Shown here piece after piece: positions 1 through 8,120 of a stretch of DNA of 64,000 nucleotides. Each line of letters starts with the position of its first letter. Positions within the stretch are counted from its first letter, which is position 1. A model generated the notes under the pieces. It was not told where the DNA came from. It searched no databases and saw only the letters and a program-made list of their open reading frames with translations. Source of the stretch: JAJXWB01 sp046349215 (lineage in GTDB: Bacteria; Pseudomonadota; Alphaproteobacteria; Rhizobiales; Beijerinckiaceae); NCBI GenBank assembly GCA_046349215.1, contig JAXMCV010000001.1, positions 1,116,001-1,180,000 of the forward strand, given 5' to 3'. The position numbers were made by a program, and so were the translations under genes.

Positions 1-607
1 CCGTCTCATGCGAGACGATTCGGTCGACCGATACGATGACGTGCTTGGCGGCCTGAGCCATCAGCACGTCGAAGAACACCGGCGCGCGATATTGCACATT
101 GCCCAGTTCGTCGGCCTGCTGTGCGTGCAGGAGAACGACGTCCGGCTTTATCGCCGGCACCTTGAGAAGGCGACGTTCGCCCGGCGCGGTCTCGACCGGC
201 TGGTAGTAGGCCGGGTTCACTTTTGGCAGATCGGTGCACATGTCGGGGATCAGCCCATAAGGCAAGTCGCACGCGCCGGCGCGCAGGCCGCCGGCAATCG
301 CGGGACCGTCCAGCTCGACGACTTCGACTGAGCCCGATTCCGCCGCCTTCCGGAAGTGCGGCGCAAGGCCGAATTGCTCGAAGCTGATGAAGATGCATGC
401 CGTCTTCTTGACTGCGCCCGCGCCGATCAGCATGTCCGGCGCGATGCTGCCAGGCGCCGGGATCAGCGTCAGATCCTTCACGCCCTTGCGTACGATCTCA
501 CGCACCAGCGCCATCGGCTGGGCGTTGAATATCCAGCCGCCTGTCGCAATCGTCATGCCTGGCTTGATGACGTCGATCGCCTCGGAAATGCTCTTGATCT
601 TCGACAT
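1..607 (-). CDS. CoA-transferase subunit A, IpdA/glutaconate-CoA-transferase-like (partial)
   Basis: Alpha half of a two-subunit CoA-transferase-family enzyme, cut by the left window edge; about 202 N-terminal residues are visible. The ATG at 607 opens MSKIKSISEAIDVIKPGMTI, followed by the glycine-rich GGW segment and a DxxLLHAQxADExGNVQY-like stretch typical of family I CoA-transferase A subunits. Its partner B subunit ends 45 bases upstream in the same direction. Members of this branch include IpdA, which with IpdB opens the last steroid ring as a CoA thioester hydrolase rather than transferring CoA. Family is clear; substrate and ring-opening role are inference from the partner and context. 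Confidence 0.88.
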   Translation of the reverse strand, partial: MSKIKSISEAIDVIKPGMTIATGGWIFNAQPMALVREIVRKGVKDLTLIPAPGSIAPDMLIGAGAVKKTACIFISFEQFGLAPHFRKAAESGSVEVVELDGPAIAGGLRAGACDLPYGLIPDMCTDLPKVNPAYYQPVETAPGERRLLKVPAIKPDVVLLHAQQADELGNVQYRAPVFFDVLMAQAAKHVIVSVDRIVSHET

Positions 608-652
608 TTTCTGTTCCTTCGCCTGGGCCCCGTCAGGATTGCGCGCGCCGCT

Positions 653-1444
653 TCAGGCGGCGGATCGCAACACGCCCGTGGAATCGACCTTCTGGCGCAG
701 AATCGTCAGTTCTTCCGCTGTCGGCATTTTCGTGACCGGGGGCGTTCCCTCGACCAGCATTTCGAAGCCGGTATTCGTCCTCACCTGGTCGATCGTGACG
801 CCGGGGTGCAGCGAGACGATACGCATGCCCTTGGTCGTCGTCTCGAAGTCGAACACGCCGAGGTTGGATACGACGAGCTTCGGGCCGCCGGCCGGCAGGC
901 CCCGGTCGGTGCGCGACGAGCCGCCGTCGAGATGGCCGGGACCGTTGAGGAAATCGACGCGTTCGACGAAAGCACCGCGATGATGTTTGGGCATTACCAC
1001 ATAGAAGCGCTTCGACAGCGCGGTGAGCGCCGCGATGCCGACCGTTCCGGGTCCGCGCAGCTTGGGTCGCGCATGCGAGCCGACGCAGACCGTGTTGATG
1101 TTGCCGAACCGATCGACCTGCAGGGCGCCGAGGATTGCGAAGTCGAAGAAATGGATTTCCCAGTCGATGAAGTCGATCATCTGCGGCAGGTCCATGACGG
1201 CCTCGCAGCACGCGAGATTGCGGTGATCGGCGGTAGGACGAATGATGCCGTCGTCGGCATTGACCATTCCGCCTGGTCCCGAGACCCACCACAAAGTCGG
1301 AGCGTGCATGTGGCGCGCGAGATTGCAGGCGGCGACCTGCACATCGCTGTTCGTCCCGACGATGGCCTTTTCGCCATCGCGCAGATCGCGGGCCAGCAAG
1401 ACCGACAGCATTTCTGAATTCGTGCAATTCGTATCCGCGGTCAT
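653..1444 (-). CDS. CoA-transferase subunit B, IpdB-like
   Basis: Beta subunit of the same CoA-transferase, 263 residues. The ATG at 1444 (MTADTNCTNSEMLSVLLAR) was chosen because the open frame upstream of it overlaps the ligase gene and shows no family similarity. Recognisable segments are the QVDRFGNINT motif and the C-terminal SNLGVFDF...VSLHPGVT block that is strongly shared with IpdB and glutaconate CoA-transferase B. It lies between the acyl-CoA ligase (32 bases upstream) and subunit A. IpdAB-type pairs act late in breakdown of cyclic compounds by hydrolytic C-C cleavage of a CoA-linked ring; whether this pair does so is inferred. Confidence 0.9.
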   Translation of the reverse strand: MTADTNCTNSEMLSVLLARDLRDGEKAIVGTNSDVQVAACNLARHMHAPTLWWVSGPGGMVNADDGIIRPTADHRNLACCEAVMDLPQMIDFIDWEIHFFDFAILGALQVDRFGNINTVCVGSHARPKLRGPGTVGIAALTALSKRFYVVMPKHHRGAFVERVDFLNGPGHLDGGSSRTDRGLPAGGPKLVVSNLGVFDFETTTKGMRIVSLHPGVTIDQVRTNTGFEMLVEGTPPVTKMPTAEELTILRQKVDSTGVLRSAA

Positions 1445-1476
1445 TTGAGCATCCTCTTCCTGTCGGCGCGGTCGGC

Positions 1477-3006
1477 TCAGATCGCCCTGCCGGCGTTTTG
1501 CCAGATTGGTTCGCGCAGCTTGCGCTTGAATATCTTGCCGCTGTCGTGGCGTGGCAGCGCATCGTGAAAATCGATCCGCTTCGGGATCTTGAAGCGGGCG
1601 ATGTGCTGGCCGAGATAGGCCCGGATCGATTCGGCCGAAATGTCCGCGCCGGGAACGAGCTCGACGGCTGCAGCGAGCGACTCGCCGAATTCCTCGTCCG
1701 GGATTCCGAACACTGCGCAATCCTGCACGCCCGGACATTGCACGAGCGCATTCTCGATTTCGGCGGGATATATATTCGTTCCGGCGGAAATCACCATGTC
1801 GGAGCGCCGATCGCAGAGATAGAGATGGCCGTCCTCGAGATAGCCGACATCGCCGACGCTGATCAGCCCGTCCCTTTCCACGCGCTTCCGCTTTTCAGGA
1901 TCGTTGAGATAGGTGAAATCGGCATATGCCGGCACGCGCATGTAGATTTCGCCGATCTCGCCATCGGGTAGCAGGCGGCCATCTTCTGCGTAGAATGCGA
2001 TCCTCGTTCCCGGCGTCGGAACGCCGACGCTGCCAGGATGCGAAATCGCGTCCTGCGGCGTGGCGAGCGTCGCAGTGCCGACCTCGCTGCCGCCGTAGGT
2101 CTCATAGATGACCGGCCCCCACCATTGCATGAGCTGACGCTTGATTTCGGAAGGGCACGGCGCGCCCGTATGCGTCACCCAGTTAAGACTGCTGACATCG
2201 TACCGCGACCGCAGTTCCTGCGGCAGCTTCAGCATGCGGATGAACATGGTCGGCACCATCACGGCGTTCGTGATGCGATGCTTCTCGATCAGCGCCAGCG
2301 CCGCCTCGGCGTCGAATTTCGACTGCATGACGAGCACGTCTGCGTTGGGCAGGGCCTGTCTGCCATAGGCATTGGGCGAGGCATGATAGAGCGGGCCAGC
2401 CACGAGCGCGCGCACGCCAGGCGTCAGGCCATAGACGCGCGCGATCATCTGGACATAGGCGGCGGCCTGCTCGGGCGTGGCGGCGGCGCGCTGTACCCCC
2501 TTCGGATTTCCGGTTGTGCCGGACGTGTAGATCATGGTGGCGCGCGTCGGCTTCGGCGCGCCAGTCCACTCTTCGAACCGTGCGAGCCAGCCGTTCCACT
2601 CGACGTCGCCCGGCGCCGGCGCGCACTGGGCCTGCCTCAGGCCGTAGGCGCGTGCGATCTCGTCGGGCGTCCGCGCGACCAGAACGATGAGGCCGGCAGG
2701 AAGGACGTCGCGGACAGCCGCGAAAAGATCGGCGTGCGCAACAAGAATTTTGGGTCGCGCATCCTTGAGGACGTAGAGAATTTCGTCCGGCGCGCCGTGC
2801 CAGTTGATCGGAATGGAATAGGCACCGAGCGCCGCTGCCGCCTGCTGGACTTCGAAGAACACGAAATCGTTGCGTAGCAAAAGCGCGACGCAATCGCCCT
2901 CCGCGACGCCGAGGCTTGCAAAGCCTGTGGCGGCTCGTCGGCCATTGGCCAGGACGATCTCGCGATCGACGCCTCGATCATCGAGATAGATCATGCGTTG
3001 GGTCAT
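1477..3006 (-). CDS. AMP-forming acyl-CoA ligase
   Basis: ANL-superfamily acyl-CoA synthetase of 509 residues that would activate a carboxylic acid to its CoA ester through an acyl-AMP. Motifs visible in order are YTSGTTGNPKG (phosphate loop), ETYGGSEVG (A5), the DRRSDMVISAG hinge and a C-terminal LPRHDSGKIFKR containing the catalytic Lys. The open frame begins with a TTG at 3048, but the ATG at 3006 (MTQRMIYLDDRG) starts the conserved part and is preferred. It lies 51 bases after the SDR gene and is probably in the same transcript. Substrate specificity cannot be read from the sequence. Confidence 0.9.
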   Translation of the reverse strand: MTQRMIYLDDRGVDREIVLANGRRAATGFASLGVAEGDCVALLLRNDFVFFEVQQAAAALGAYSIPINWHGAPDEILYVLKDARPKILVAHADLFAAVRDVLPAGLIVLVARTPDEIARAYGLRQAQCAPAPGDVEWNGWLARFEEWTGAPKPTRATMIYTSGTTGNPKGVQRAAATPEQAAAYVQMIARVYGLTPGVRALVAGPLYHASPNAYGRQALPNADVLVMQSKFDAEAALALIEKHRITNAVMVPTMFIRMLKLPQELRSRYDVSSLNWVTHTGAPCPSEIKRQLMQWWGPVIYETYGGSEVGTATLATPQDAISHPGSVGVPTPGTRIAFYAEDGRLLPDGEIGEIYMRVPAYADFTYLNDPEKRKRVERDGLISVGDVGYLEDGHLYLCDRRSDMVISAGTNIYPAEIENALVQCPGVQDCAVFGIPDEEFGESLAAAVELVPGADISAESIRAYLGQHIARFKIPKRIDFHDALPRHDSGKIFKRKLREPIWQNAGRAI

Positions 3007-3057
3007 GAGCGGTTCCAGATGAGCGCGTCGATGTGAATGGACTGCCAAGCCCGCTAC

Positions 3058-3828
3058 TTAGACGGAGATGTGGAAGCCGCCGTTGACCGGAATGTGCTGG
3101 CCGGTGATGTAGGAGGCCGCGTCGGAAAGCAGGAAGCAGACCGGTTTCACCACCTCTTCCGGCTGTGCCCAGCGCCCCATCGGTATTCTAGCCAGAATGC
3201 CTTCGCGGAACTTGTCGCCGCGGATCGTCTCCGTCATCGGCGTTTCGACCACGCCGAAGCACACCGAATTGGCGCGTATGTTGAATTTCGCCCATTCCTT
3301 GGCGGCCGTCATCGTCATGCCGAGCATTCCGGCCTTGGCGGCGGCGTAGTTGATCTGTCCGATGGAGCCCATGCGCCCGGCGTCGGATGAGATGTTGATG
3401 ATCGAGCCGCCGCTGAAGCCGCCGGATTTCGCCGCATCGAGCATCTTGCGGCCGACCGCCTGCGTCCAGACGAAAGCGCCGGTCAGATGAACGGCGATCA
3501 CGTCGTTCCAGGCCTGCATGCTCATCTTCTCGATCATCGCCGGCCGGGTAATTCCGGCATTGTTGACCAAGCCGTGGATGTCGCCCGTTCGCGCGGCGAG
3601 AGCGTCGACCGTCTCCTGCGCAAAATGCGGATCGGCGACATTGCCGACGAAAGGAAAGATTCTATCCGGCGCGCCATCCGCGAGGCTCTTTAAGCCTTCG
3701 GAATTGAGGTCGACGGCGGCGACGCGCGCGCCCAGAGCGACCGACAGTTCGGTGGCGGCGCGGCCGATTCCCTGCGCCGCCCCCGTGATGATGATCGTCT
3801 TGCCTTCGAGCGAAACAACGTCCTGCAT
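3058..3828 (-). CDS. short-chain dehydrogenase/reductase (FabG-like)
   Basis: Classical SDR of 256 residues, an NAD(P)-dependent oxidoreductase for a hydroxyl/keto group, probably a 3-hydroxyacyl-CoA step here. The cofactor motif TGAAQGIG, the NNAG structural motif, the catalytic Ser in ISSDAG and the YAAAK Tyr-Lys pair are all present, and the C-terminal GQHIPVNGG segment is typical. Residues after the N-terminal beta strand include AAVDLNSEG; the Asp suggests NAD preference. It is the third gene of the leftward operon, between the binding protein and the ligase. Its ribosome-binding site is weak. Confidence 0.9.
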   Translation of the reverse strand: MQDVVSLEGKTIIITGAAQGIGRAATELSVALGARVAAVDLNSEGLKSLADGAPDRIFPFVGNVADPHFAQETVDALAARTGDIHGLVNNAGITRPAMIEKMSMQAWNDVIAVHLTGAFVWTQAVGRKMLDAAKSGGFSGGSIINISSDAGRMGSIGQINYAAAKAGMLGMTMTAAKEWAKFNIRANSVCFGVVETPMTETIRGDKFREGILARIPMGRWAQPEEVVKPVCFLLSDAASYITGQHIPVNGGFHISV

Positions 3829-3980
3829 CCGAGCGTCCCACCGGTTCGCCCGTCGATTTGAATGAAGGAGTTCTTCGCAGGCGCTTGAGGTCGTTCTAGC
3901 TCAAACGGACTCGCCTTGCAATGGTTCTACCATTAGCCGAGACTCGATCCGCGCGGGCAGGCCACAGCAGGCTCGGCTGA

Positions 3981-5198
3981 TCATATCCGGATGAGATCGC
4001 CAAGGCCCGCCCAGCGCTCGCCGTCGAAGCGCATGATCTCCATGGCGTGATACGCCGTGTAATCGTCCGGCGAGTTGGTCAGGGTTACGCCGGGCAGCAG
4101 GAGCGGGATTGCGAAACCCTTCAGGCTCGTCGCCTGCTTCAGTAGGTTCTCGCGAGTCAGTTCGTTTCCGCAGCGACGCAGGACCTCGGCGATAGCGTAG
4201 GCGCTGACGTAGCCGGGCGTCGCCGTCTTGTCTTCCGGATTGACCCTGGGCATGTACTTGGCGGCGAACGCCTTGAAGTCCTTCATGCCCGGATCGGCCG
4301 CGAATTCCGGGCCGGAGAGTTCCTTCTCCCAGCGCGCCGAGATGACGCCCTTCGAATTCTCCAGGCCCGCAGGCACGAGGGTCGAGGGAATGCTCGCGGC
4401 GTTGCTCGCGATGACCTGTAGCGGCTTCCATCCGAGCGAGGCGACCTTGCGGATGCTCTGCGCCGCGAATTTCGGGGTCGTGAACTGCACGTAGACATCG
4501 GCGCCGGTCGCGTTCAATTCGACGACGACGCCCTCGACGCTCGGATCGGACAATTCGTGGGCGCGCTCCTTGACGATCATCGCGGCGGCATTGGCGCCGA
4601 GGCCCTTCTTGAGTCCGCGCAGGTAATCCTTGCCGAGGTCATCGTTCTCGTAGAGCACTGCGATCCTGGCGCTCGGCCTCGTCTTGCGGATGTAATTGCC
4701 GTAGATCTCGCCCTGCGCGACGTAGGAGGGATAAAGTGGCACGATCCATGGAAAATTCTTCGGATCGTTGAAGCGCTCGGCGCCTGAGACCAGATACAAG
4801 TTTGGCACTTTTGCATCGTTCAGATATTTGGAGATCGCCGTGTTGGGCGGCGTGCCCAGCGCGCCGGCGATAGCGAATACGCCGTCGCCTTCCACGAGTT
4901 TGCGCGTCTGTTCGAGCGCTTTGGGCGGCGAAAACGCATTGTCGAGCGAGATCAGGTCGACCTTGCGTCCGTTGATGCCGCCGTTGTCGTTGATCATCTT
5001 GAAGAAGGCGACCTGCGTCTCGCCGAACACGCCGAAGGCCGAAGCAGGACCGCTGTATGGCGAAGTCGTCCCGAGCTTGATTTCGGTATCGCTGACGCCC
5101 GGCCCATACGCCGCCCTGGCCGCCACAGGCCCCAACACGGCGCCCGAACCGACCGCGCCGGCCGCCACTAGCACGTCGCGTCTCGAGAGATTGCTCAT
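3981..5198 (-). CDS. Liv-type ABC transporter substrate-binding protein, Tat signal
   Basis: Periplasmic binding protein of the branched-chain amino acid/amide (HAAT) type, 405 residues. The ATG at 5198 has an AAGGGACAAGG ribosome-binding site; the longer frame to 5240 is not needed. The N-terminus carries a twin-arginine motif (SRRDVLVAAGAVG) before a cleavable signal, then the family's DTEIKLGTTSPYSGP opening. No permease gene is next to it, so it may share the LivFGHM machinery encoded at 9.4-14.8 kb, which also has its own binding protein. In Liv-type systems of catabolic clusters the ligand is often an aromatic or alicyclic acid; the ligand here is unknown. Confidence 0.92.
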   Translation of the reverse strand: MSNLSRRDVLVAAGAVGSGAVLGPVAARAAYGPGVSDTEIKLGTTSPYSGPASAFGVFGETQVAFFKMINDNGGINGRKVDLISLDNAFSPPKALEQTRKLVEGDGVFAIAGALGTPPNTAISKYLNDAKVPNLYLVSGAERFNDPKNFPWIVPLYPSYVAQGEIYGNYIRKTRPSARIAVLYENDDLGKDYLRGLKKGLGANAAAMIVKERAHELSDPSVEGVVVELNATGADVYVQFTTPKFAAQSIRKVASLGWKPLQVIASNAASIPSTLVPAGLENSKGVISARWEKELSGPEFAADPGMKDFKAFAAKYMPRVNPEDKTATPGYVSAYAIAEVLRRCGNELTRENLLKQATSLKGFAIPLLLPGVTLTNSPDDYTAYHAMEIMRFDGERWAGLGDLIRI

Positions 5199-5261
5199 GC
5201 CTTGTCCCTTTCCGCTTTCGCTCGCGCCCGCCTCGTCCACATCCGCATTCGGCTAACGCCG

Positions 5262-6035
5262 TCAACGCCCCTCAAATTTTGGGGCGCGCTTCTCGACGAA
5301 GGCGGCCGCGCCTTCGCGCAGGTCGGCCGTCAGGAATGCCTTCGCCTGGTCCACCGCTTCACGCTCGAGCATGTCGCCCAGTCCTGCGGTCCACGCCACA
5401 TCCAGTTGCGCCTTGATGGACGCCATCGCCAGCGGCGCGCCGGCGGCGAGTTTCCGCGCCGCGTCCATCGCTTCCTTCAGCAGCGCGTCGTCTTCGACGC
5501 ACTTCCAGACGAGGCCCCATTCCGCCGCCTTCTCCGCGGAGAGGGGCTCGCCGGTAAGGGACAGGGCGCGGGCGCGCGCCACGCCGATCGCGCGCTGGAA
5601 GAACAGAGACGTTCCGCCATCGAGCGTTGCGCCGAGCCGCACGAAGCTGAGGATGAATCGCGCGCTTCGCGCAGCAAAGACCATGTCTCCAGCAAGCGCT
5701 ACGCCGACGCCGGCGCCCGCCGCCGGACCGTTGACGGCTGTGACGATGGGAACGGGCGAAGCGCGCATCTTCTCGATAACCGGATTGACCAGCTGACGCA
5801 TGGCTTCGGCGATCTTCTCACCCTGCGCGAACGTATCGCCGCCGAATTGGGCGCCAGAACAGAAGCCCTTGCCTGCGCCTGTAAGCAGGATGGCGCGCGC
5901 GTCGCTGGCAATTGTCTGGTCCAGCGCCGCGTTGAATTCACGAAGCAGGTCCCAAGCGAGCGCATTGTATTGCGCGGGATTGTTGAGCGTCAGCACGGTC
6001 ACCGCGCCGCGCTTCTCGACCAGAACCATCGACAT
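5262..6035 (-). CDS. enoyl-CoA hydratase/isomerase family protein
   Basis: Crotonase-fold enzyme of 257 residues and the first gene of the leftward catabolic operon. The ATG at 6035 has a strong CAGGGAGGAATTG ribosome-binding site. Oxyanion-hole segments are GKGFCSGAQF and NGPAAGAGVGVALAGD. At the position of the second catalytic Glu of true hydratases it has Asp (LGATLDGGTSL), as in PaaG-like isomerases, so isomerase or hydrolase activity is as likely as hydration. Its promoter region faces that of the acyl-CoA dehydrogenase gene and contains the TetR-type palindrome at 6077-6094. Confidence 0.9.
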   Translation of the reverse strand: MSMVLVEKRGAVTVLTLNNPAQYNALAWDLLREFNAALDQTIASDARAILLTGAGKGFCSGAQFGGDTFAQGEKIAEAMRQLVNPVIEKMRASPVPIVTAVNGPAAGAGVGVALAGDMVFAARSARFILSFVRLGATLDGGTSLFFQRAIGVARARALSLTGEPLSAEKAAEWGLVWKCVEDDALLKEAMDAARKLAAGAPLAMASIKAQLDVAWTAGLGDMLEREAVDQAKAFLTADLREGAAAFVEKRAPKFEGR

Positions 6036-6076
6036 AGCAATTCCTCCCTGCCGACGCGTACAGATCATGATTGCAT

Positions 6077-6094
6077 AAACCGGACGCTCGTTTT
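6077..6094. promoter_or_regulatory. predicted TetR operator, copy 1
   Basis: AAACCGGACGCTCGTTTT is an imperfect palindrome with three CG steps spaced four bases apart. It lies in the 109-base gap between the divergent enoyl-CoA hydratase and acyl-CoA dehydrogenase genes. The same layout recurs at 8041-8058 and 16086-16103, and nowhere else was noticed. The TetR gene at 7334-7960 is the obvious candidate regulator; the match to PsrA/FadR-style TetR sites is by pattern only. Confidence 0.65.
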
Positions 6095-6144
6095 AATTAT
6101 GGTGACACGCGAGCGGCCCGTCCAGAGCGCCGCCGGGAGGAGCC

Positions 6145-7329
6145 ATGAACGTCCAGGCGCGCGGCCCGGGAGCCGCCGAGTTCCGATTCCAGGACCCGCC
6201 GTCCCTGCCCGAGCACCTCGTGCAGATGCGCGACCAGGTCCGTCGATTCGTCGAAAAGGAAGTCGTTCCAGCCGGCGAGGAATGGGAGCGGGCCGGCAAG
6301 ATTCCACGCGAAATCTATCGCCGCATGGGCGAGCTCGGCCTGCTCGGCATGCGGTATCCGGTCGAATACGGCGGGACGGATCTCGGCCCGCTCGCCTCGA
6401 TGGTGTTCGCCGAAGAACTCGGCCGCAGCACGTTCGGCGGCTTCACCTCCTCCATCCTCGTCCACACCGACATGTCGGCCGGGCACATCACGCTGCGTGG
6501 CACGCCGGAACAGAAGGCGAAATACCTTCCGGCCATCGTGCGCGGCGAGATCGTATGCTCCATCGCCGTTACCGAGGCGCATGCCGGCTCCGATGTCGCC
6601 GGTCTCAAGACGCGCGCCCGTCGGGACGGCGAGGATTGGGTGATCGACGGCTCCAAGATGTTCATCACCAACGCCGTCTACGGCGACCTGCTGATCGTCG
6701 CGGCCCGCACCGATCCCGACGCCAAGGGCAGTCGCGGCATTTCCCTGTTCATCGTCGAACGCAATACGCCGGGCGTGTCCGCCACGAAACTCGAGAAGCA
6801 CGGCTGGCTCTGTTCGGATACCGCGGCGCTGACGTTCGATTCCGTCCGCGTGCCGAAGGAGGCGCTGCTCGGCGAGGCCAACCGCGGCTTCTACGGCATC
6901 ATGGAAACGTTCCAGAACGAGCGCATCTGCATCGGCGGCATTTGCGCCGGCGAGAGCGCCAAGGCGATTGAACTGACGGTCGACTACGTCAAGACGCGCC
7001 GCGCCTTCGGCGACAGCCTCTGGGACCAGCAGGCGGTGCGCCAGAAATTGTCGGGCCTCGCTGCGAAGACGGCCGCGGCGCGCCAGCTCGCCTATCATGC
7101 AGCCGAACTCGCGGCCGAAGGTCGCGACTGCATCCGCGAAGTCTCGATGGTCAAGGCATTGTCGCCTGAAGTCCTGCAGGAGGTCGTGCACGGCTGCCTG
7201 CAATTGCACGGCGGCACGGGCTTCATGCGCGGCACGCCGATCGAGCGCATGGCCCGCGACGCGCGCGTCCTGACCATCGGCGGCGGCGCCACCGAGGTCA
7301 TGCTCGAAGAAGTCGCAAAGAGAATGTGA
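6145..7329 (+). CDS. acyl-CoA dehydrogenase
   Basis: FAD-dependent acyl-CoA dehydrogenase of 394 residues that would introduce an alpha-beta double bond and pass electrons to ETF. A CGGGAGGAG ribosome-binding site precedes the ATG. Signatures are CSIAVTEAHAGSDVAGLKT (substrate/FAD segment), the W-V-I-DGSKMFITNA block and the C-terminal LQLHGGTGFMRG...ERMARDARV. The usual catalytic Glu position reads IGGGATEVM, so the base is probably the Glu in ETFQNER, as in isovaleryl- and long-chain-type enzymes. It stands alone on its strand between the operator and the TetR gene, which converges on it with a four-base gap. Confidence 0.93.
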   Translation: MNVQARGPGAAEFRFQDPPSLPEHLVQMRDQVRRFVEKEVVPAGEEWERAGKIPREIYRRMGELGLLGMRYPVEYGGTDLGPLASMVFAEELGRSTFGGFTSSILVHTDMSAGHITLRGTPEQKAKYLPAIVRGEIVCSIAVTEAHAGSDVAGLKTRARRDGEDWVIDGSKMFITNAVYGDLLIVAARTDPDAKGSRGISLFIVERNTPGVSATKLEKHGWLCSDTAALTFDSVRVPKEALLGEANRGFYGIMETFQNERICIGGICAGESAKAIELTVDYVKTRRAFGDSLWDQQAVRQKLSGLAAKTAAARQLAYHAAELAAEGRDCIREVSMVKALSPEVLQEVVHGCLQLHGGTGFMRGTPIERMARDARVLTIGGGATEVMLEEVAKRM

Positions 7330-7333
7330 GCGT

Positions 7334-7960
7334 TCAGCCGCGCGGCTTGCCCCGCGCGGCGGTGGTGGGCTTTGCCAGAAAACCGTTCAGGAACAAATCG
7401 CTCGCCATCTCGGCGAAGGCTTTCGGCTTCACCGCGCCCTTGGCGTCATACCAAGTGTAGGTGAAGTTGATCATGCCAAATAGCAGCATGGTGTAAACCT
7501 TGCGGGTCTGCGGCGTGATCGCGCCGCGCGCGTCGACGGCGGCGATAGCATCGGCCACCAATTCGACGATCTCGGTCTCGATCTGCTTGATCTGCTTTTG
7601 CTCGGAGCGACTGAGGGCGCCAAGATCGTTGAGCAGAATCGCCTGCTCGTCCGGCGATTCCGCATTGTAGGCGACGAAAGCCGCGATGATGCGCTCGAGT
7701 CGCGCCACAGGCTCGTCGACCTCCGCCGCCGCCTCGATCAGCCGCTCGTGCAGGCCATGGACCAGAGAATCCAGCATGGCGAACAGGATCGCCTCCTTGG
7801 ATTCGAAATAATGGTAGATCGCGCCGCGCGAAAGGTCGCAGGCGCGCACCAGGTCGCCGATCGACGTGCGCTCGTAGCCGTGCGTCGCGAACAGGCGCGC
7901 CGCCTTGCGCAGGATACCGAGCTGGATGTCCTCGTATTTCGGCGATCGGGTTCGCGCCAT
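7334..7960 (-). CDS. TetR-family regulator, probable repressor of the 1-21 kb catabolic genes
   Basis: TetR/AcrR-type regulator of 208 residues. The ATG at 7960 follows GGAAGG and begins MARTRSPKYEDI; the GTG/TTG extension to 7981 is not needed. The N-terminal helix-turn-helix reads TSIGDLVRACDLSRGAIYHYFESKEAI. The C-terminal half is the variable ligand domain. It is divergent from the FAD oxidoreductase gene, and the palindrome at 8041-8058 sits between them, consistent with self-regulation. Matching palindromes precede the two flanking operons, so a CoA-ester-responsive repressor of the cluster is likely by inference. Confidence 0.92.
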   Translation of the reverse strand: MARTRSPKYEDIQLGILRKAARLFATHGYERTSIGDLVRACDLSRGAIYHYFESKEAILFAMLDSLVHGLHERLIEAAAEVDEPVARLERIIAAFVAYNAESPDEQAILLNDLGALSRSEQKQIKQIETEIVELVADAIAAVDARGAITPQTRKVYTMLLFGMINFTYTWYDAKGAVKPKAFAEMASDLFLNGFLAKPTTAARGKPRG

Positions 7961-8040
7961 GAGCCTTCCGTTGCGTTGCACGCAGAAACCGCGTGGATCG
8001 ATGACAGATAGAAGGTTCCTTGATCCGCGTCAAAAATAGT

Positions 8041-8058
8041 TGAACGGTCGTCCGGTTT
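8041..8058. promoter_or_regulatory. predicted TetR operator, copy 2
   Basis: TGAACGGTCGTCCGGTTT matches copy 1 in inverted orientation, with CG steps at the same four-base spacing. It lies in the 160-base gap between the divergent TetR and FAD oxidoreductase genes, 63 bases before the latter's ATG. Confidence 0.65.
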
Positions 8059-8120
8059 ATATTAGAAACGATGCGCTGGTCACAAGAGCCGAATGGCCGA
8101 ACCCGGCGCGGAGGAAACGA

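Noticed and set aside
356..1417. Long open frame on the + strand opposite the CoA-transferase genes
   Set aside because: Antisense to two clear family members; composition is that of a shadow frame in GC-rich DNA.
3901..4431. 176-residue frame on the minus strand within and beyond the binding-protein gene
   Set aside because: It overlaps the binding-protein coding sequence in another frame and shows no family features.
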